A DNA stretch of 64,000 bases, from contig CM065381.1 in NCBI GenBank assembly GCA_033060915.1, positions 7,291,501-7,355,500 on the forward strand, given 5' to 3'. The position numbers and the translations under genes are program-made. Shown here piece after piece: positions 48,936-60,540 of the stretch. Position 1 is the first letter of the stretch, and each line of letters begins with the position of its first letter. The notes under the pieces were generated by a model. That model saw only the letters and a list, made by a program, of their open reading frames with translations, was not told the origin of the DNA and searched no databases. This DNA is from Euryodendron excelsum (taxonomy: Eukaryota > Streptophyta > Magnoliopsida > Ericales > Pentaphylacaceae).

Positions 48936-49615
48936 TGTAAAATAACCATGTCAGACACTCGACACCAAGGAACAAAATTTTCATTTGTTTCCATTAAAAT
49001 GGCCGAAACGTTTTTGTTTCCTAAGAGACCGAAACGAAACACTAGTGGAATAATGGAACAGTATTATTTCCATCAAAACAGGTTGGAGCATAAAAAAATG
49101 CACCAAAACACAACGCTATATACCGAAACAATAAATTGTATTAACCCGAATTTAAAATCTCTATAAATGTTGTACAATTTTCGTATAAAAGATTGTATTT
49201 TAATATTTTAATATTTTTCACATTTAAAATGTTTCTGAATCATTCCGAAACATTTCTGAAATGTTTTCGAAACGTTTCCGTTTCTGAGCCAACTAAAACG
49301 ACCTCTCGAAACGAAATTTTGATCCTTGCTCGATACTCGGATAAGAGTATGTAATATGTGTCTAACATGGCTAGTTGGACATGCAATTAACAAGTATGTG
49401 TAAGTAATTGAACTTACTATAGAACTAAGCATAGGACTTCTGTTTTATGTATGAAATGCTACATTTTAGTTTGTAAATACTATTTAACCTTGAAAGAACA
49501 AAAGAAGTATTTCAGAAATATGAAATTTAGCTGTGTCCGTGTCCTGGAACATGAAAATTAGATGAATTCGACACTCGGACACATACTGGCACCCGACACC
49601 AGTACCCTAGTCTGG
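48936..49615. mobile_element. Eroded GACAC-type element interrupted by a MITE
   Basis: GTCAGACACTCGACAC on the left, and GTGTCCGTGTCCTGG and CGACACTCGGACACATACTGG on the right, resemble the ends of the element at 46753. The middle holds the separate MITE at 48966-49328. Limits are approximate. Confidence 0.45.
48966..49328. mobile_element. hAT-type MITE, 363 bp
   Basis: The left end CAAGGAACAAAATTTTC pairs with the right end GAAATTTTGATCCTTG. The eight-base flanks CTCGACAC (48958-48965) and CTCGATAC (49329-49336) differ at one base, as expected for hAT insertions. The arms are rich in CGAAACG and CGTTTC strings that pair across the element. Open frames of 72-74 residues on both strands are by-products. 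Confidence 0.85.
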
Positions 49616-51435
49616 GTAACATAAGTGGGGATGATGAACCATGTGTGATGGATCATTTTCCATAATATGGATCATATAGATAAAGATCTTATTGTTTGGG
49701 ATGTATATGATAGTGATGATAAGAAAAATGCCTTTTGTGACTAATAATGTTTTTTGTTTCATCTAACACTTATTTTGTAGGTGTTTATATTAAATTAATC
49801 TTCCTACATGGAAGACGTTGATGGTGAATATTGAGTGTGTTTTTTTTCAAATTTGTGTGCAAACACTTGCTGTGGTAAATGTATTCATTCACTTAACTAA
49901 ATTGACACTTTCTATATCAATTAAGCTTGCTTGAATATCGGGAATTTTTTTGCAAATCACTACATAATAGATAGGTATAGAGGTACAGAAAAGTGCAGTA
50001 TTAAGAAGTATGACTAAAAGCTATTAGAATTAATAGTTCTTGTGTATTCAGGATACAAATTACCAAATATCATGAGGTAAAAAATTATGTCGTCAATTAC
50101 TTGGTTGATCAAAAATTACACACTGCTTGCATTCGGTTAGTCACAGCCAAGAAAGTGAGGAATTTGTTTGGGGTAGTGGATGCTAGTGGATGAGAGTCAA
50201 ATCTATCTTTTTGGAGGCGAAGTCGTAACTTATACTGTTTGAAAGGCACTCCAGCCCTTGGGAAGCAAAAATCATGGATGGGTAGAAAATGAAAGCATCC
50301 AGTATTCACTTTAAAGTTGCTGTTTACTGTTGCAATAGCTTCTGCCATTGTCGTGGAACTTCGTGTCTGGACCCCATGGGCCTTGTTGCAGTATGACTGT
50401 ATAACCATGTGTTACAATTTTAATAAGCATCCATACAAGGGAAAGTATTGAGTAGTATTTTTTCAGTGCTGCTATGTGCCTGAATTGGAGCTATACATTC
50501 CAACCGTAAGTGATTCCTCGTATGACAATTACTGGACATTTGCTATCCCAAGCCTTCAAATATTGGGAATCAAGAACACTACTAATCATGGAGTGAGGAA
50601 CCAAGGAACCCGACCAGAGAGCTTTTGGAAAGGTAATCCAATGATAAGTGGTTGACAGCTCTCTAGTTTGCATTGTACGGGAATAGTTGGGAGCTGTCCA
50701 TCATATACTTACAGAGTGAGCACTTCTTAAATTTTCAATTTAAAACACCATCAATCAGGCAAAGGAAGCTTTATTTATATAAGACAAACTCTTGACTTGG
50801 AGTAGCCCTTTCATGTTAAACTTTTCAAAGGTGAAGGGAGAACTTTTGCTTTCTAAAGATTAGGTTATATCTATTAGCTTTCATTCATGAACAGGAAAGT
50901 TTTCTTGCCGTTGGAAATCACGAAAGAAAGTTGTTCTTGCATCTCGTAAGTACCTTAAATCCTAGCATCTAATTGAGCAATCTATATCAGGGTTATAAGC
51001 TATATGAGAGCCTAGCCCTGTTATAGCACGGCATACCAAGTAGTGGTTTCGTGGATTTTTACGTTCTTGGCAACATTGGTATGAAGTACAGTCCTTTTAA
51101 AGTAACTGATCCTAGCATCATTCTGTCCTATGAGTTGTTTGTACCAATATAAATGATTTCCTTAACTTCATATGTGATTTTTTTTTTTTAATAAGATTGT
51201 CTTTTTTTATGGTTCTTTTTGTTTGCTTGCTCTTGCTTGCAAGGTTGCTTCTGTCAAGTTACTCTCCAATATATTATTTTGTACATTTTATACATAAAGA
51301 GTTACCTAGATATTGATTTTGCATCAGCATCAAGTATCAACATATTGTATATAGTGTATCAAATGAGCACTTGTAGTCATTGACAACTGCAGTTCCAACT
51401 TCATTAAAATCTAGAACGCATATCAATTTCCTTAA

Positions 51436-51527
51436 CAGCCTGTTTGGAACTTGGGGGAGGGGAGGGAGGAAAGGGAGGGAAGGAAGGGAGAAAGGGAAGG
51501 GAAAGGAGGGAAAAGGAAGGGAAAATT

Positions 51528-51566
<39 letters not shown>

Positions 51567-51677
51567 TTCATTTACTTTACAAAACCTAACATGGAAGTGA
51601 AAATGCTTTTCCTTCATGTTCTCTTTCCTTTCTTTTCCCTTCCCTTCTCTCCCCTCCCCCAAGTTCCAAACAGGCTG
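51436..51677. mobile_element. Near-perfect foldback MITE with polypurine arm and (CT)n
   Basis: The left end CAGCCTGTTTGGAACTTGGG and the right end CCCAAGTTCCAAACAGGCTG are perfect complements, and the match extends to about 29 bases. TAA lies outside both ends. The left arm continues as a 90-base A/G-only tract, the right arm as a C/T-rich tract, with a (CT)n microsatellite (51533-51564) between them. Confidence 0.88.
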
Positions 51678-52167
51678 TAAATTGAAGATTACTGTGCCAT
51701 TCTGAAGGTGTCCTATATGCCATTTCAACAATTCCGATTTCTCTTGACTTTTTTAGCTCTTAAATAAATTTTCACTGTACATGTTTGACTAGCAGGCCTT
51801 TTTGAATTCCTTGAATAACTATTTTTGTATAGGAGCATCATAACTCCATGCTACCCTTTGTTGTAGCTTTATGGTCTAAATATCATTTGCTTTACTACCA
51901 TCTTCTATGAAGCAACAGGACGGTATTATTTGTTTATATTTAGAATACCACACTTGTTTTTTTAACAGAGTCATGGGATTTGTAGAGATATGTGTTATGA
52001 GATTTGTAAGATTATTATTGAAAGGATTCCAAACATATACTTTGGATTCTCTGTGATATTCTATAATTGACAGTATTTTGTAAAAACAGATTACCTGTCA
52101 TAGTTCTCCAAGTTTACAGAAAGGATTCTGTTTCTATCCTCTAACCCACTCCAGTATGCAGGGGATC

Positions 52168-52221
52168 ATGATAGGCAGAACCATGATTGGGGATGGCCGT
52201 GTTGGTTGTTTCTCTTTGTGA
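52168..52221 (+). other. Upstream in-frame mini-ORF before GT17
   Basis: ATG at 52168 opens 17 codons and stops at TGA 52219-52221, in the same frame as the GT17 ATG 69 bases downstream. The stop proves that the GT17 protein cannot extend further 5' in this frame without splicing. If the acceptor at 52161 is used the mini-ORF is in the mRNA; if the one at 52235 is used it is removed. Confidence 0.5.
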
Positions 52222-52236
52222 TCATTCCTTCACAGC

Positions 52237-53328
52237 ATGGCCACACGACCTCTGCGCCTCACCTCCAGACGGGCTCCTCGCAAATTTCTTTTTGTTCTAC
52301 TCCTGGTACTCGTGCCAATTTGTGTTATTGGAATTTTCAACCACGGCCGTAAGATCTCCTATTTCTTCCGCCCACTTTGGGATAACCCCCCTCAGCCCTT
52401 CCAGCAGCTCCCACATTACTATGCCGAGAATGTGTCTATAGACCAGCTCTGCCATCTCCATGGCTGGTCACTTCGCTCCCAACCCCGCCGTGTCTTTGAT
52501 GGCATTATTTTTAGCAATGAGCTGGACTTGCTCGAGATTCGGTGGCATGAACTCAATCCCTATATCACAAAATTTGTCATCCTGGAAGCCAACACCACAT
52601 TCACTGGAATCCCGAAGCCCCTCTTCTTTGCTTCAAACCGCGACCGATTTGCCTTTGCTGAGGGGAAGATTGTTCACGGTGTGTATCCTGGCCGGACTGC
52701 ATCCCTCAGGTCACACGAAGACCCATTTGTACTCGAGTCAGAGCAGCGTGGACATATGAATGCATTACTCCGCCGTGCAGGTATTTCCAATGGGGACATT
52801 CTCATTATGTCAGATACTGACGAGATCCCGAGCCCGCACACTGTGAAATTACTTCAGTGGTGTGATGGGGTGCCTCCTGTGTTGCATCTCGAGCTTAGAC
52901 ACTACATGTACTCCTTTGAGTTCCCTGTGGACTACAGCAGCTGGCGGGCCTCGATCCATGTTTTTGGCCCGAGGACCCACTATCGGCATTCACGCGTAAC
53001 GGATCTTATCCTTTCTGACGCTGGATGGCATTGTAGCTTTTGCTTCCGTCATTTACGAGAATTTGTGTTCAAAATGACTGCATACAGCCATGCAGACCGG
53101 GTGAGGCGTAAAGAATTTCTACAGTACTCGAGAATCCAGGAACTCATTTGTAAGGGAGACGATCTTTTTGATATGTTACCCGAGGAGTATAGTTTCCGGG
53201 AGCTAATCAAGAAGATGGGATCGATACCCCGTTCGGCTTCCGCAGTTCATCTTCCAGCTTACTTAATAGAGAATGCAACCAAGTACAAATTCCTTCTCCC
53301 GGGAGGCTGTTTACGCACATCCGAGTGA
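52237..53328 (+). CDS. Glycosyltransferase family 17 protein (GnT-III-like, Golgi type II)
   Basis: An intronless 363-residue ORF, full length for the plant GT17 family. Residues about 16-34 ([19 protein letters not shown]) form a single N-terminal membrane anchor after a basic stretch ([10 protein letters not shown]), as in Golgi type II enzymes. The family block [20 protein letters not shown] begins at about 87; [11 protein letters not shown] follows at about 114; [10 protein letters not shown] at 191-200 carries the DxD metal/nucleotide-sugar motif. [25 protein letters not shown] and LPGGC near the C-terminus are also typical of the family. The founding animal member adds the bisecting N-acetylglucosamine to N-glycans; plants are not known to make that structure, so the acceptor of plant members is open. 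An in-frame stop upstream supports this ATG. Confidence 0.92.
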   Translation: MATRPLRLTSRRAPRKFLFVLLLVLVPICVIGIFNHGRKISYFFRPLWDNPPQPFQQLPHYYAENVSIDQLCHLHGWSLRSQPRRVFDGIIFSNELDLLEIRWHELNPYITKFVILEANTTFTGIPKPLFFASNRDRFAFAEGKIVHGVYPGRTASLRSHEDPFVLESEQRGHMNALLRRAGISNGDILIMSDTDEIPSPHTVKLLQWCDGVPPVLHLELRHYMYSFEFPVDYSSWRASIHVFGPRTHYRHSRVTDLILSDAGWHCSFCFRHLREFVFKMTAYSHADRVRRKEFLQYSRIQELICKGDDLFDMLPEEYSFRELIKKMGSIPRSASAVHLPAYLIENATKYKFLLPGGCLRTSE

Positions 53329-53609
53329 GTATCTCTCGTTTAGCTGCTCATTGAAGTACTAAATTCTTTAGGGTTTGCCTTCTGTTATCCAACCCTTGCA
53401 GTTGAGGTACTGATGCCTGATATTCCTTGAGGTTGTGAGGAGTTTAGTGTTCATATGATTTTTTGTTTTCTTTTTCTTTTAACTGATGTTCTCCAATGTT
53501 GGGTAAAATCAACCTTCAAAACAAACTTAATTCAGGAAGAGAGACAGGATGATGTTTTGTATTACTGGCTGGCTGAGGTGAATGAGTTGTCTTGTCCACT
53601 TGTTTAGGG

Positions 53610-53615
53610 AATAAA
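53610..53615 (+). terminator. Poly(A) signal of the GT17 gene
   Basis: AATAAA about 280 bases after the stop codon, in a TTTG/TTGG-rich context suitable for a plant 3' UTR. Confidence 0.55.
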
Positions 53616-53689
53616 ACAAGTTTGGTTGGTTTTCATGTCCAATTTGTATATCAGAATCATACATATCAATATCTAAGATTATATATACA

Positions 53690-54570
53690 TATATATATGT
53701 CAGCAATGGCAAGAAAGACCTTGTGGAGAGAGAAAATAAAATAAGACCCGTCACCTTTGCGGCCGGTTTCACAAAACCCGGGTGGGTGGCTATAACGGTT
53801 CAGAGCAAGGCATGCCAGTTCTTCTGTTAAAGAGATCAGGAGTTGAGGGATATACATGGCACAGTGGTTTAGCATTGCAGCCAAAGGTTGGCCGGAAATG
53901 GAGCTTGCCTCGGTGTTTTGGGTGAAGTGGAGATGGTGGTAGGTGGTGGCAGTATTGTGGAGGAATCCGATTGATGTGGTAGCTTGGAGGTGGTTTCCGG
54001 ACATGGCACGGTGGTGAAGGGCGGCCTTGTCCATATCTTCAATACATGCAATACTTCTGCATTGAAACTCAAACATACTAATTCCAGCCAAAGCAATCAA
54101 TTTTTCAGTTCTTTTTGTGATTCGGTCATAATCTAAATGCCCATATATGCCTGGCTAATCTTGTCAAGGCCAAATGAATTCCAAAGGGTCAAAATCTTGC
54201 ACACAAATTTGAAAATAATTTTTTGGTTAAAATGGGATGATACATGTAATCCTAACCTATGAACATTAGTGTGCCGGAGTTAAAAAATTCATTCGGAGCC
54301 ACTATTTTACTATTAATTACAATCTTGAAATTTTTTTTTGGCCTTTTGTAATAAAAGTGACTTCTGTTACTTCTATATACATGCATATAAGTTTATAGAT
54401 ATGATAAATAAAAAATTTTTAAAACAAAATAACTATTTAAAGTAGGTCACTTACATATTTTAGGAGACAAGGAGAAACATTTTTAAAGTTATATGTGGAA
54501 AAGTAGAAGTTTTGTCAAATTTGAGAGGGACAACTGTCCTATCTCGGCCTATGTCCAAAAATTCATTGTT
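53690..54570. other. Downstream flank with a GC-richer segment and a repeat
   Basis: At 53740-54060 the DNA is GC-richer than its surroundings and open on the - strand for 144 residues (54100 to 53666, starting MIALAGISMFEFQC). No family motif is seen, and it could be a captured gene fragment or a chance frame. An eroded copy of the GGCCATGGCC-type element lies at about 54280-54555 (GAGCCACTATTTTAC to GGGACAACTGTCCTATC). Confidence 0.35.
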
Positions 54571-54579
54571 TTAGTTTGA

Positions 54580-55970
54580 GTAAATTACCGTGACCTCGTT
54601 TAAGGTTTGAGTTTATTACACAAACTATCTATCACGTCTTAACCATTACGATGAACTCCCTTACTTTATAATACTGGTTACAAATTCCTCTCTCTTTATT
54701 AAGTCAAACCTTAAATTTTTCGAAATCCCTAATCTACCCTTAACAATGTAATTAACAAAAATAACCAAAATATATTTAGTGCTTACCCATTGCCTTTTCC
54801 CCTCACCAGTCCGGCGTACCCCAACCCTACCCCCTCTATTGCCAGTCCAGCATACCCCAACCAGAACATAACCCCCACTTTCCTGAATTTCCCCAAAAAT
54901 AAAAAACCCTAATTGCTTGCATCCAACTCCACCGGTCGCATCCGGTCCCTCACCTCACCGCGTCTGGGTATTTGCGAGAGAGAGAGAGAGATGAGGGCGG
55001 TTTGCAACTTTCATTATCACCATCACCTCCACCCGCTAAACCTCAGCCCCACCGTGCATCATCACCACCCCCAAACCTTAGCCACCACTGACAAAAGTCC
55101 ACAATGCCTTCGTTGCCGCCAATAAGCTCCAATTCGTCGTCCTCCAATTTCATAGTGGAGATTTGGCAATCTCACCTCCCTGTCTTTGTTTTTGTAATTT
55201 TTTTATACCATTTATTTGTCTATGGGCTAGGGATTTGTAATTTTGGGCTGATAGACTGACAAATGGGAGTAGAAGAAGAACAGGGTGAGGAAATAGATGG
55301 TGGTGGCAGTAATTGACTTCGAGTTGCTGGAGATGATGAGGATGATAAGCTTTGGCCATGGAGGATTTTGGACTTTAAATATATGTGTAGAAAGGAAGAG
55401 ATGGGAGGATTTGGTGGTGTTATGGAGTGAAATTGGTTATGGGATGGTGGTTGAGGCATGAGGACAGTTTGGCCTTTGGTAAAGGAGGGGTGGGTTGAGG
55501 TTGGTTCTCTGGTTTCGGCGATGGTGGCGAGTCGATGACCGGCTGGTGAAGAGAGAGAGAGAGAGCCTGGAAGATGGGTGTGGGTTTGAGGGGGTTGTGG
55601 TGATTCGGTGAGAAGCTGTTGTGGAGGGTGGTGACGGTGGTCAGGTCGGGCAGCGCAGAAAGGGGTGTTGTTACTAGTCGGCGATGATGGGTGGTTGGGT
55701 TTGCCGATGCTTACGGGAGTACGGCAGTGGGGCTTTGGTTGCGGCGAGGAGGGGATGGTGTAGCCAGCATAGAGGAGAAAACGGGAAGAGGAGAGGGAAA
55801 AAAAAAAAAAAGGAAGAGAGAGAAAAAAATTATTTGGCTTTTGTTTTAAAAAAAGGGGAGGGTAAATTGTCTTTTTAACCCTGACAAAAAAAAGGCAGTG
55901 TAATTTTTAAAATGTGAGTAGTAATATGTGTAGTAAATTGAAATATAAGGGGAGGTTAGTGTAATTTATT
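54580..55970. mobile_element. 1.4-kb foldback element with GC-richer interior (Pack-type candidate)
   Basis: The left end GTAAATTACCGTGACCTCG and the right end GGGGAGGTTAGTGTAATTTA are inverted partners with mismatches; TGAGTTTATTACACA pairs with TGTGTAGTAAATTGAAAT further in. Between the ends is a region unlike the AT-rich flanks: AAAACCCTAATTGC, GA tracts (54975-54991 and 55550-55564), and CACC/GGTGG-rich stretches in both orientations. I recognise no protein in it. The layout resembles elements that have captured host sequence. The target duplication is unclear. Confidence 0.55.
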
Positions 55971-55974
55971 TTTT

Positions 55975-57386
55975 AATTCATATTCTATTTAAAGGGAGAA
56001 CAACAGTTGGTATTTCAAAATTAAAGCCGTGCCGGTATGATTTTCCGAAAAAGTCCCTTAAAATTTTTTTAATTCATATTCAGTTCCATGACTTTTTATC
56101 CTGAAAGTCAATAATGACATATTCATTTACTTTATGTTTCTCATCGATATTTCTCCCTCTCTCCACGCCCCACAAAACTATTTTCGCTCACAAACTTTTT
56201 CATATTTATAGGTTATTTATTATTCATAGAGTTTTAATTGCATGCATCGCACGTGTCTCAAGTTGCAACGGTAAATATGTGGCTATGGATAGCTGAGCAA
56301 TGTTGACTCTTGCAAAGAGTTTGGTATAAATATCTATCAAAACATTTGTACAGATATTACTTTTTTTTCTTTTTTTCTTTTTTGATTCAGCGGTCCTCGA
56401 ACTAATTTGAGGTGCTTCAACTAATCAAAAATAAGTAATTCATAGACTATTCAATAAAAATAATTTTTGTAAAAGTTGAACTCTTAAATACCTACTTTTT
56501 TTAAAGCGAACGATATGTCGCAAGGAAAGGGAAGGGATGTGCTAATAATATGAAAAGAGAAAAGTAAGACTTGATGCTAAAGAAATATGCCCAAAAAGAA
56601 GGGAACATTATTGGTTCCACGTGTATTTGAGCATCTAGGAAACTCCATTGAAAGTGACCCCTACAAAATTCATCTCAATTCCGAAGAATGATTGTGACTT
56701 GCCCATTTGCCTGTCTCTCTCACTCTCTCTCTCTCTCTCTCTTATTGTGTGGATTTCATACTTTTGGTTGATGGGTCAATAAAGGATGGTAGATTTCATC
56801 GCCTACATGCATGTGAGAGAAAGTTAGGCCTTGCAATGAAATTACAGTTTGATCCATAATGAACTCTTATAAGTCATAACGATGATGTTAAAGAAAACAA
56901 AACTTGACTTGTCCCCTGCCACTAATGTCCAACTCTATTAGTCAAGGTGATCTACCTGCAAACTCTATTCAATACCCTCTGATTTAAAAAAGACCCTTAT
57001 GAGCTCTGTAGTGGATAATACACCTCAGCTGTGTCCTTTTTTTTTTTTTTGAATAGCGATCACATGGTGCTGTCGTATCATAAACTATCACAATAGCATA
57101 TTAAGTCCAATGACAATAAGGTTACCCAGTTGAGATCCAAGCGTTACGGGTTAGAAACATGGAAATAGCCTCTTTAGGAATAAAATAATTACATACATTT
57201 AACTCTCGGAGACTCTAGAGCGATGCTATTACTTTCTCTTGAACCACAACAATATTATTTGATCACATAATTGACTTTAAAGCCCAATGTAATTGATGTC
57301 TTGAAAGCCTAAGTTTATGGTTGAGAAATTAAATTGGACACAAAATAAATACATGTGATCTAATGGATGAAACAAATAAGAGTCTT
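55975..57386. other. AT-rich intergenic DNA
   Basis: Apart from a CT run (56717-56742) and the SINE-like piece at about 57095-57240, nothing is supported. Confidence 0.5.
57095..57240 (+). mobile_element. Au-type SINE, eroded
   Basis: CAATGACAATAAGGTTACCC (box-A region), CGTTACGGGTTAGAAACATG (box-B region) and GGAAATAGCCTCTTTAGG follow in the order seen in the Au-like element at 22246. There is a T-run upstream at about 57037. Both ends are unclear. Confidence 0.5.
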
Positions 57387-57549
57387 GCTAACATGTGCCT
57401 TGAGGGTACATTTTAAGCTTACTTTGTCTGGTTGTACAAAATATTGAAACTTGTGTTTTTACAATTTTCAACACTGAAAACACAAATTTCAACGCTTTGT
57501 ACAACTAAATAAAGCAGGCTTAAAATGTGCCCTTAGTGCACATGTTAGC
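57387..57549. mobile_element. Foldback MITE, 163 bp (copy 1)
   Basis: GCTAACATGTGCC at the left end pairs with GCACATGTTAGC at the right end, and the arms stay complementary through ACATTTTAAGC / GCTTAAAATGT and TTGTACAAA / TTTGTACAA, so nearly the whole element folds into one hairpin. A second copy is at 60541-60700. Confidence 0.85.
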
Positions 57550-58734
57550 ATTTGCCAACAAATAAAAGTAAAATGATGTGGTGAACTCAAGTTTGTGATA
57601 AAAAAAAAAATGTCATTATTAGTTAGCACTATCATTTAGGGGGCCATACGTGATAATATATTTGCATATGTAAAATGTATTTACATTTTTGTGTTTGGTA
57701 GTTCTTGAAATGTCATGTGCCCACTAATTTTACTTTCAAAGCAACAAAACAAAAAAAAATGGTCCACTACTTGTAAACTATATCTTTAAAAAAAAATCAT
57801 TTATTACAAACATACGAGAGAATTTTTTTTTAAAAAGAGATAAATTGTGAAACTCTATCTTCCTTAGCATCACATTTAGCTTAAATGCATATGTTGTAAT
57901 ACATGATTATCTTAATTAAGTAGTTTGATTAGCATGTTTTAATGGTAGCAAGCCATGTGATGATTGATTTATTTTTAAACACAATTAATTAGTTTAATCC
58001 TTAATTAATTATCATAATTAATCTTCATGCTTAGTTTAATGTTAATAATGATTAATTATTATAAGTGTTTTTAATTATTTTACACATGTGGATTAGTGAG
58101 TATTAATGAAGTAAAGAAGTGCTAGGTGGGAGATTTTAACCTAGGCCATCCAGGTGTGTTTCATCCCATGGAGGTGGGTGATTAAGATATGTGCTTCATT
58201 GGTTAGCTTGTGTGTGTGCTTAACATGTATGTGTTAGATACATCTTGTATTTATTGATGACATCAAGTCATGGGAGGAGATAGGTGAGAGATCCTTGTGT
58301 AGTACCTTATGTTTGGCGAAAGAAAAAGTGAGAGAAAATGAAAGAAAAGAAGATAAGAAGAGGAAATTAAAGGGGGAAGTTGTGTGCTCTTGATTTGAGG
58401 TGAAAAATCTCAAGTTTATACTTGTTTGCATGTGTTTAATTGATTGTGGCATGCAAAAAGATCATTTCATACCATGGAAGTGTAAATTGGGTTCAAAAGT
58501 GAGTGGATGCAAGTAAGTTTCCAAGTGGAGATTTAGAATCCTTGGTTTGTGCATATATGGATGTTTGGAGTTTTGTTTAAGGTTTTAGAATCTCAAACCA
58601 TACATTAGGAGACTTAGAAAAAGGGTGAGGAATGGCCTAGAGTTGCTCAAAACTTTAGTATTAGAAATACCATTTTGGACCACGGGGTGCCAGAGGGTGC
58701 CTAGTGGCGCACTCTTTTGGAGGAGCATGTTAGT
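57550..58734. other. Intergenic DNA, possibly part of a decayed retroelement
   Basis: TTAATTAATT-rich at 57960-58080, then a G/A-rich stretch (58300-58380) and a GGGTGCC...GGCGCACTC segment (58684-58713) that resumes past the MITE (AGCACGCCTACTAGCGCAGC at about 59132). The material on both sides of the MITE therefore belongs to one older unit. No coding sequence found. Confidence 0.4.
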
Positions 58735-59113
58735 TAGGGGTGGACATTGAGCGGGCTGAACCTACACAAAATTTTTTTTTATCGGGCTCAAAACCAAATC
58801 CTAAGCCCACCTAATTAAAAAAATTATATTTTCAAACTCATCCAAGTCTGCCTATTTAACAAAAAATTTGTTTAATATATAATTTTTTCCTCTATAAATA
58901 ATATTGAATAACATAAAATTTAATAACATATACATATATATAATATTAAAATATAAAAAAAATTATTTAATACATATTTTGGGTTGGGGCCGAGCCGGGT
59001 TTCAAAGAAAATTCTCAAACCCATCCATTAAAATAATTGGGCCTGAAAAAATTTTTCAAGTCCTATAATTTATGGGCGGGCCTAACGAACTTGTGGGCCA
59101 ATGACCACCCTTA
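58735..59113. mobile_element. hAT-type MITE, 379 bp
   Basis: The left end TAGGGGTGGACATTG pairs with the right end CAATGACCACCCTTA. The flanks ATGTTAGT (58727-58734) and GTGTTAGC (59114-59121) match at six of eight positions. GCGGGC and GGGCCGAGCCGGG blocks near the ends resemble those of the element at 41608, so the two may be related. Confidence 0.75.
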
Positions 59114-60540
59114 GTGTTAGCAGGATGCTAGTAGCACGCCTACTAGCGCAGCCCACTAGTTAGGGCGCCCGACAAAGTCCCTTGGTTGGTTTTACTCTTG
59201 TTTTTGCATATTACTTCCAAATCTCATATTGGACGGGTTAAATTATATTTAAGAGTTAACACTTCATTACAAGTGTTAACGCTTCTCATTGGGTATCTAA
59301 TGTGTCATTGATATGTCATTTCTGTGTATTGTAAGTCATGAATATACATTGATTATGTAAGTGCTTCATAAGTTTGACGTAGTGGTGTATGATATGTTCG
59401 GAAGTGACCAAAGACACTCCGGTTCAACCTAATAAGTGATTGAACTGTGCTTATATAACAAGAGAATGCGAAGATTTATGATATTCTTACTCTTATTGAA
59501 TTGAATATCTTATTATTAATATTGGTGTTAGTTTATAGATTATAAAATGACATTGCATACAACATGCATATAGTGCATAAAGTGCATTGTGTGGGTGGAT
59601 GTTAAGTTGATGTGGGATTAACTAAAGAATGTCACGACATTTTTAGATAACTTACTTTATCAATCTTGACAAGATTATCAAAAAGTATGTTTATGTGGTG
59701 ATGTGCCTATGTGGTAAGCTAATGTGATGACATCAAGTATTGCATCATAAGAGACATTGCATTGCATGACACATTTCTCATTAATAATGATGGATTATCT
59801 ATTGATGAGTGATTTAGTATTTATCTAGTATTCATTCTTTATGAGTTTGATTATCTTAGTGAGCAAATTTATATATAACTCACACCCACACCAATTGTTT
59901 TGCAAGCGAGATAGAAGAGGTCTGTCCATTACTATTGATATTGGGTTGGAGAGTTTTGAGGAGTTCTACTATTTGAATAGTAATTTTTATTTATGTTGAT
60001 TTAATAGGAGATCTTCATAAACTATTTACGTTTTGATCTTGTAATTATTGTGAGTTTAGTTTAATATATGGTGATTGTGAGATAATTATATATAAAATGA
60101 TGTTATTTATTTCTTATATAATTTTTATCTTTAGAATTGTTATGAGGTATCGTTCGCAAGTAAGTAACTTATATGATCACGCTTATTCTAAGATGGTGTT
60201 AATAACGCCTAATTATAAGTGAGCGTAGCAAAAAAAAAAATTAAAATAATAATTATTTATTTTATTGATTTAACAAGAGCAACAAACTGATTTTGGGTAA
60301 TAAAATTATTAAATTATCAGTATTTTAAGTTGTATTTGTAACCTACTTTTAAGAACTCAAAAGAGAGAAATGGCATTCATATAAGAGCGAAATGGCATTC
60401 ATATAGGAAGAAGAGTTGTGGATACGGCTATTATGACTGTAGATTTGATAATCCTTTTTCATAAATGATATAAAAACAATAACCAAAAAAAAGAAGTCAA
60501 CCTGATAGTATTTTGGAAATTCCGTTTCATTTAAGGTAAA
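59114..60540. other. Intergenic AT-rich DNA
   Basis: No gene or bounded repeat was seen; it probably continues the decayed unit that flanks the preceding MITE. Confidence 0.45.

Larger units (their letters stand above)
45584..52235. other. Putative 6.65-kb leader intron of the GT17 gene
   Basis: Donor AG|GTAATA at 45583/45584; possible acceptors are TTCACAG|C directly before the ATG (52235) or TATGCAG|GGG (52161). The span contains three MITEs listed separately. A minus-strand 99-residue frame (50109-50408, MAEAIATVNSNFKVNTG start) is the only open frame that looks somewhat gene-like, but it is unrecognised. Confidence 0.45.

Noticed and set aside
52187..52759. Two additional ORFs (84 and 99 residues) overlapping the GT17 start and middle
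   Set aside because: They are out-of-frame shadows of the 363-codon GT17 frame, which has clear family motifs.
53666..54100. 144-residue minus-strand ORF downstream of GT17
   Set aside because: The open frame coincides with a locally GC-rich patch and shows no motif; it is kept only as a note in the flank entry.
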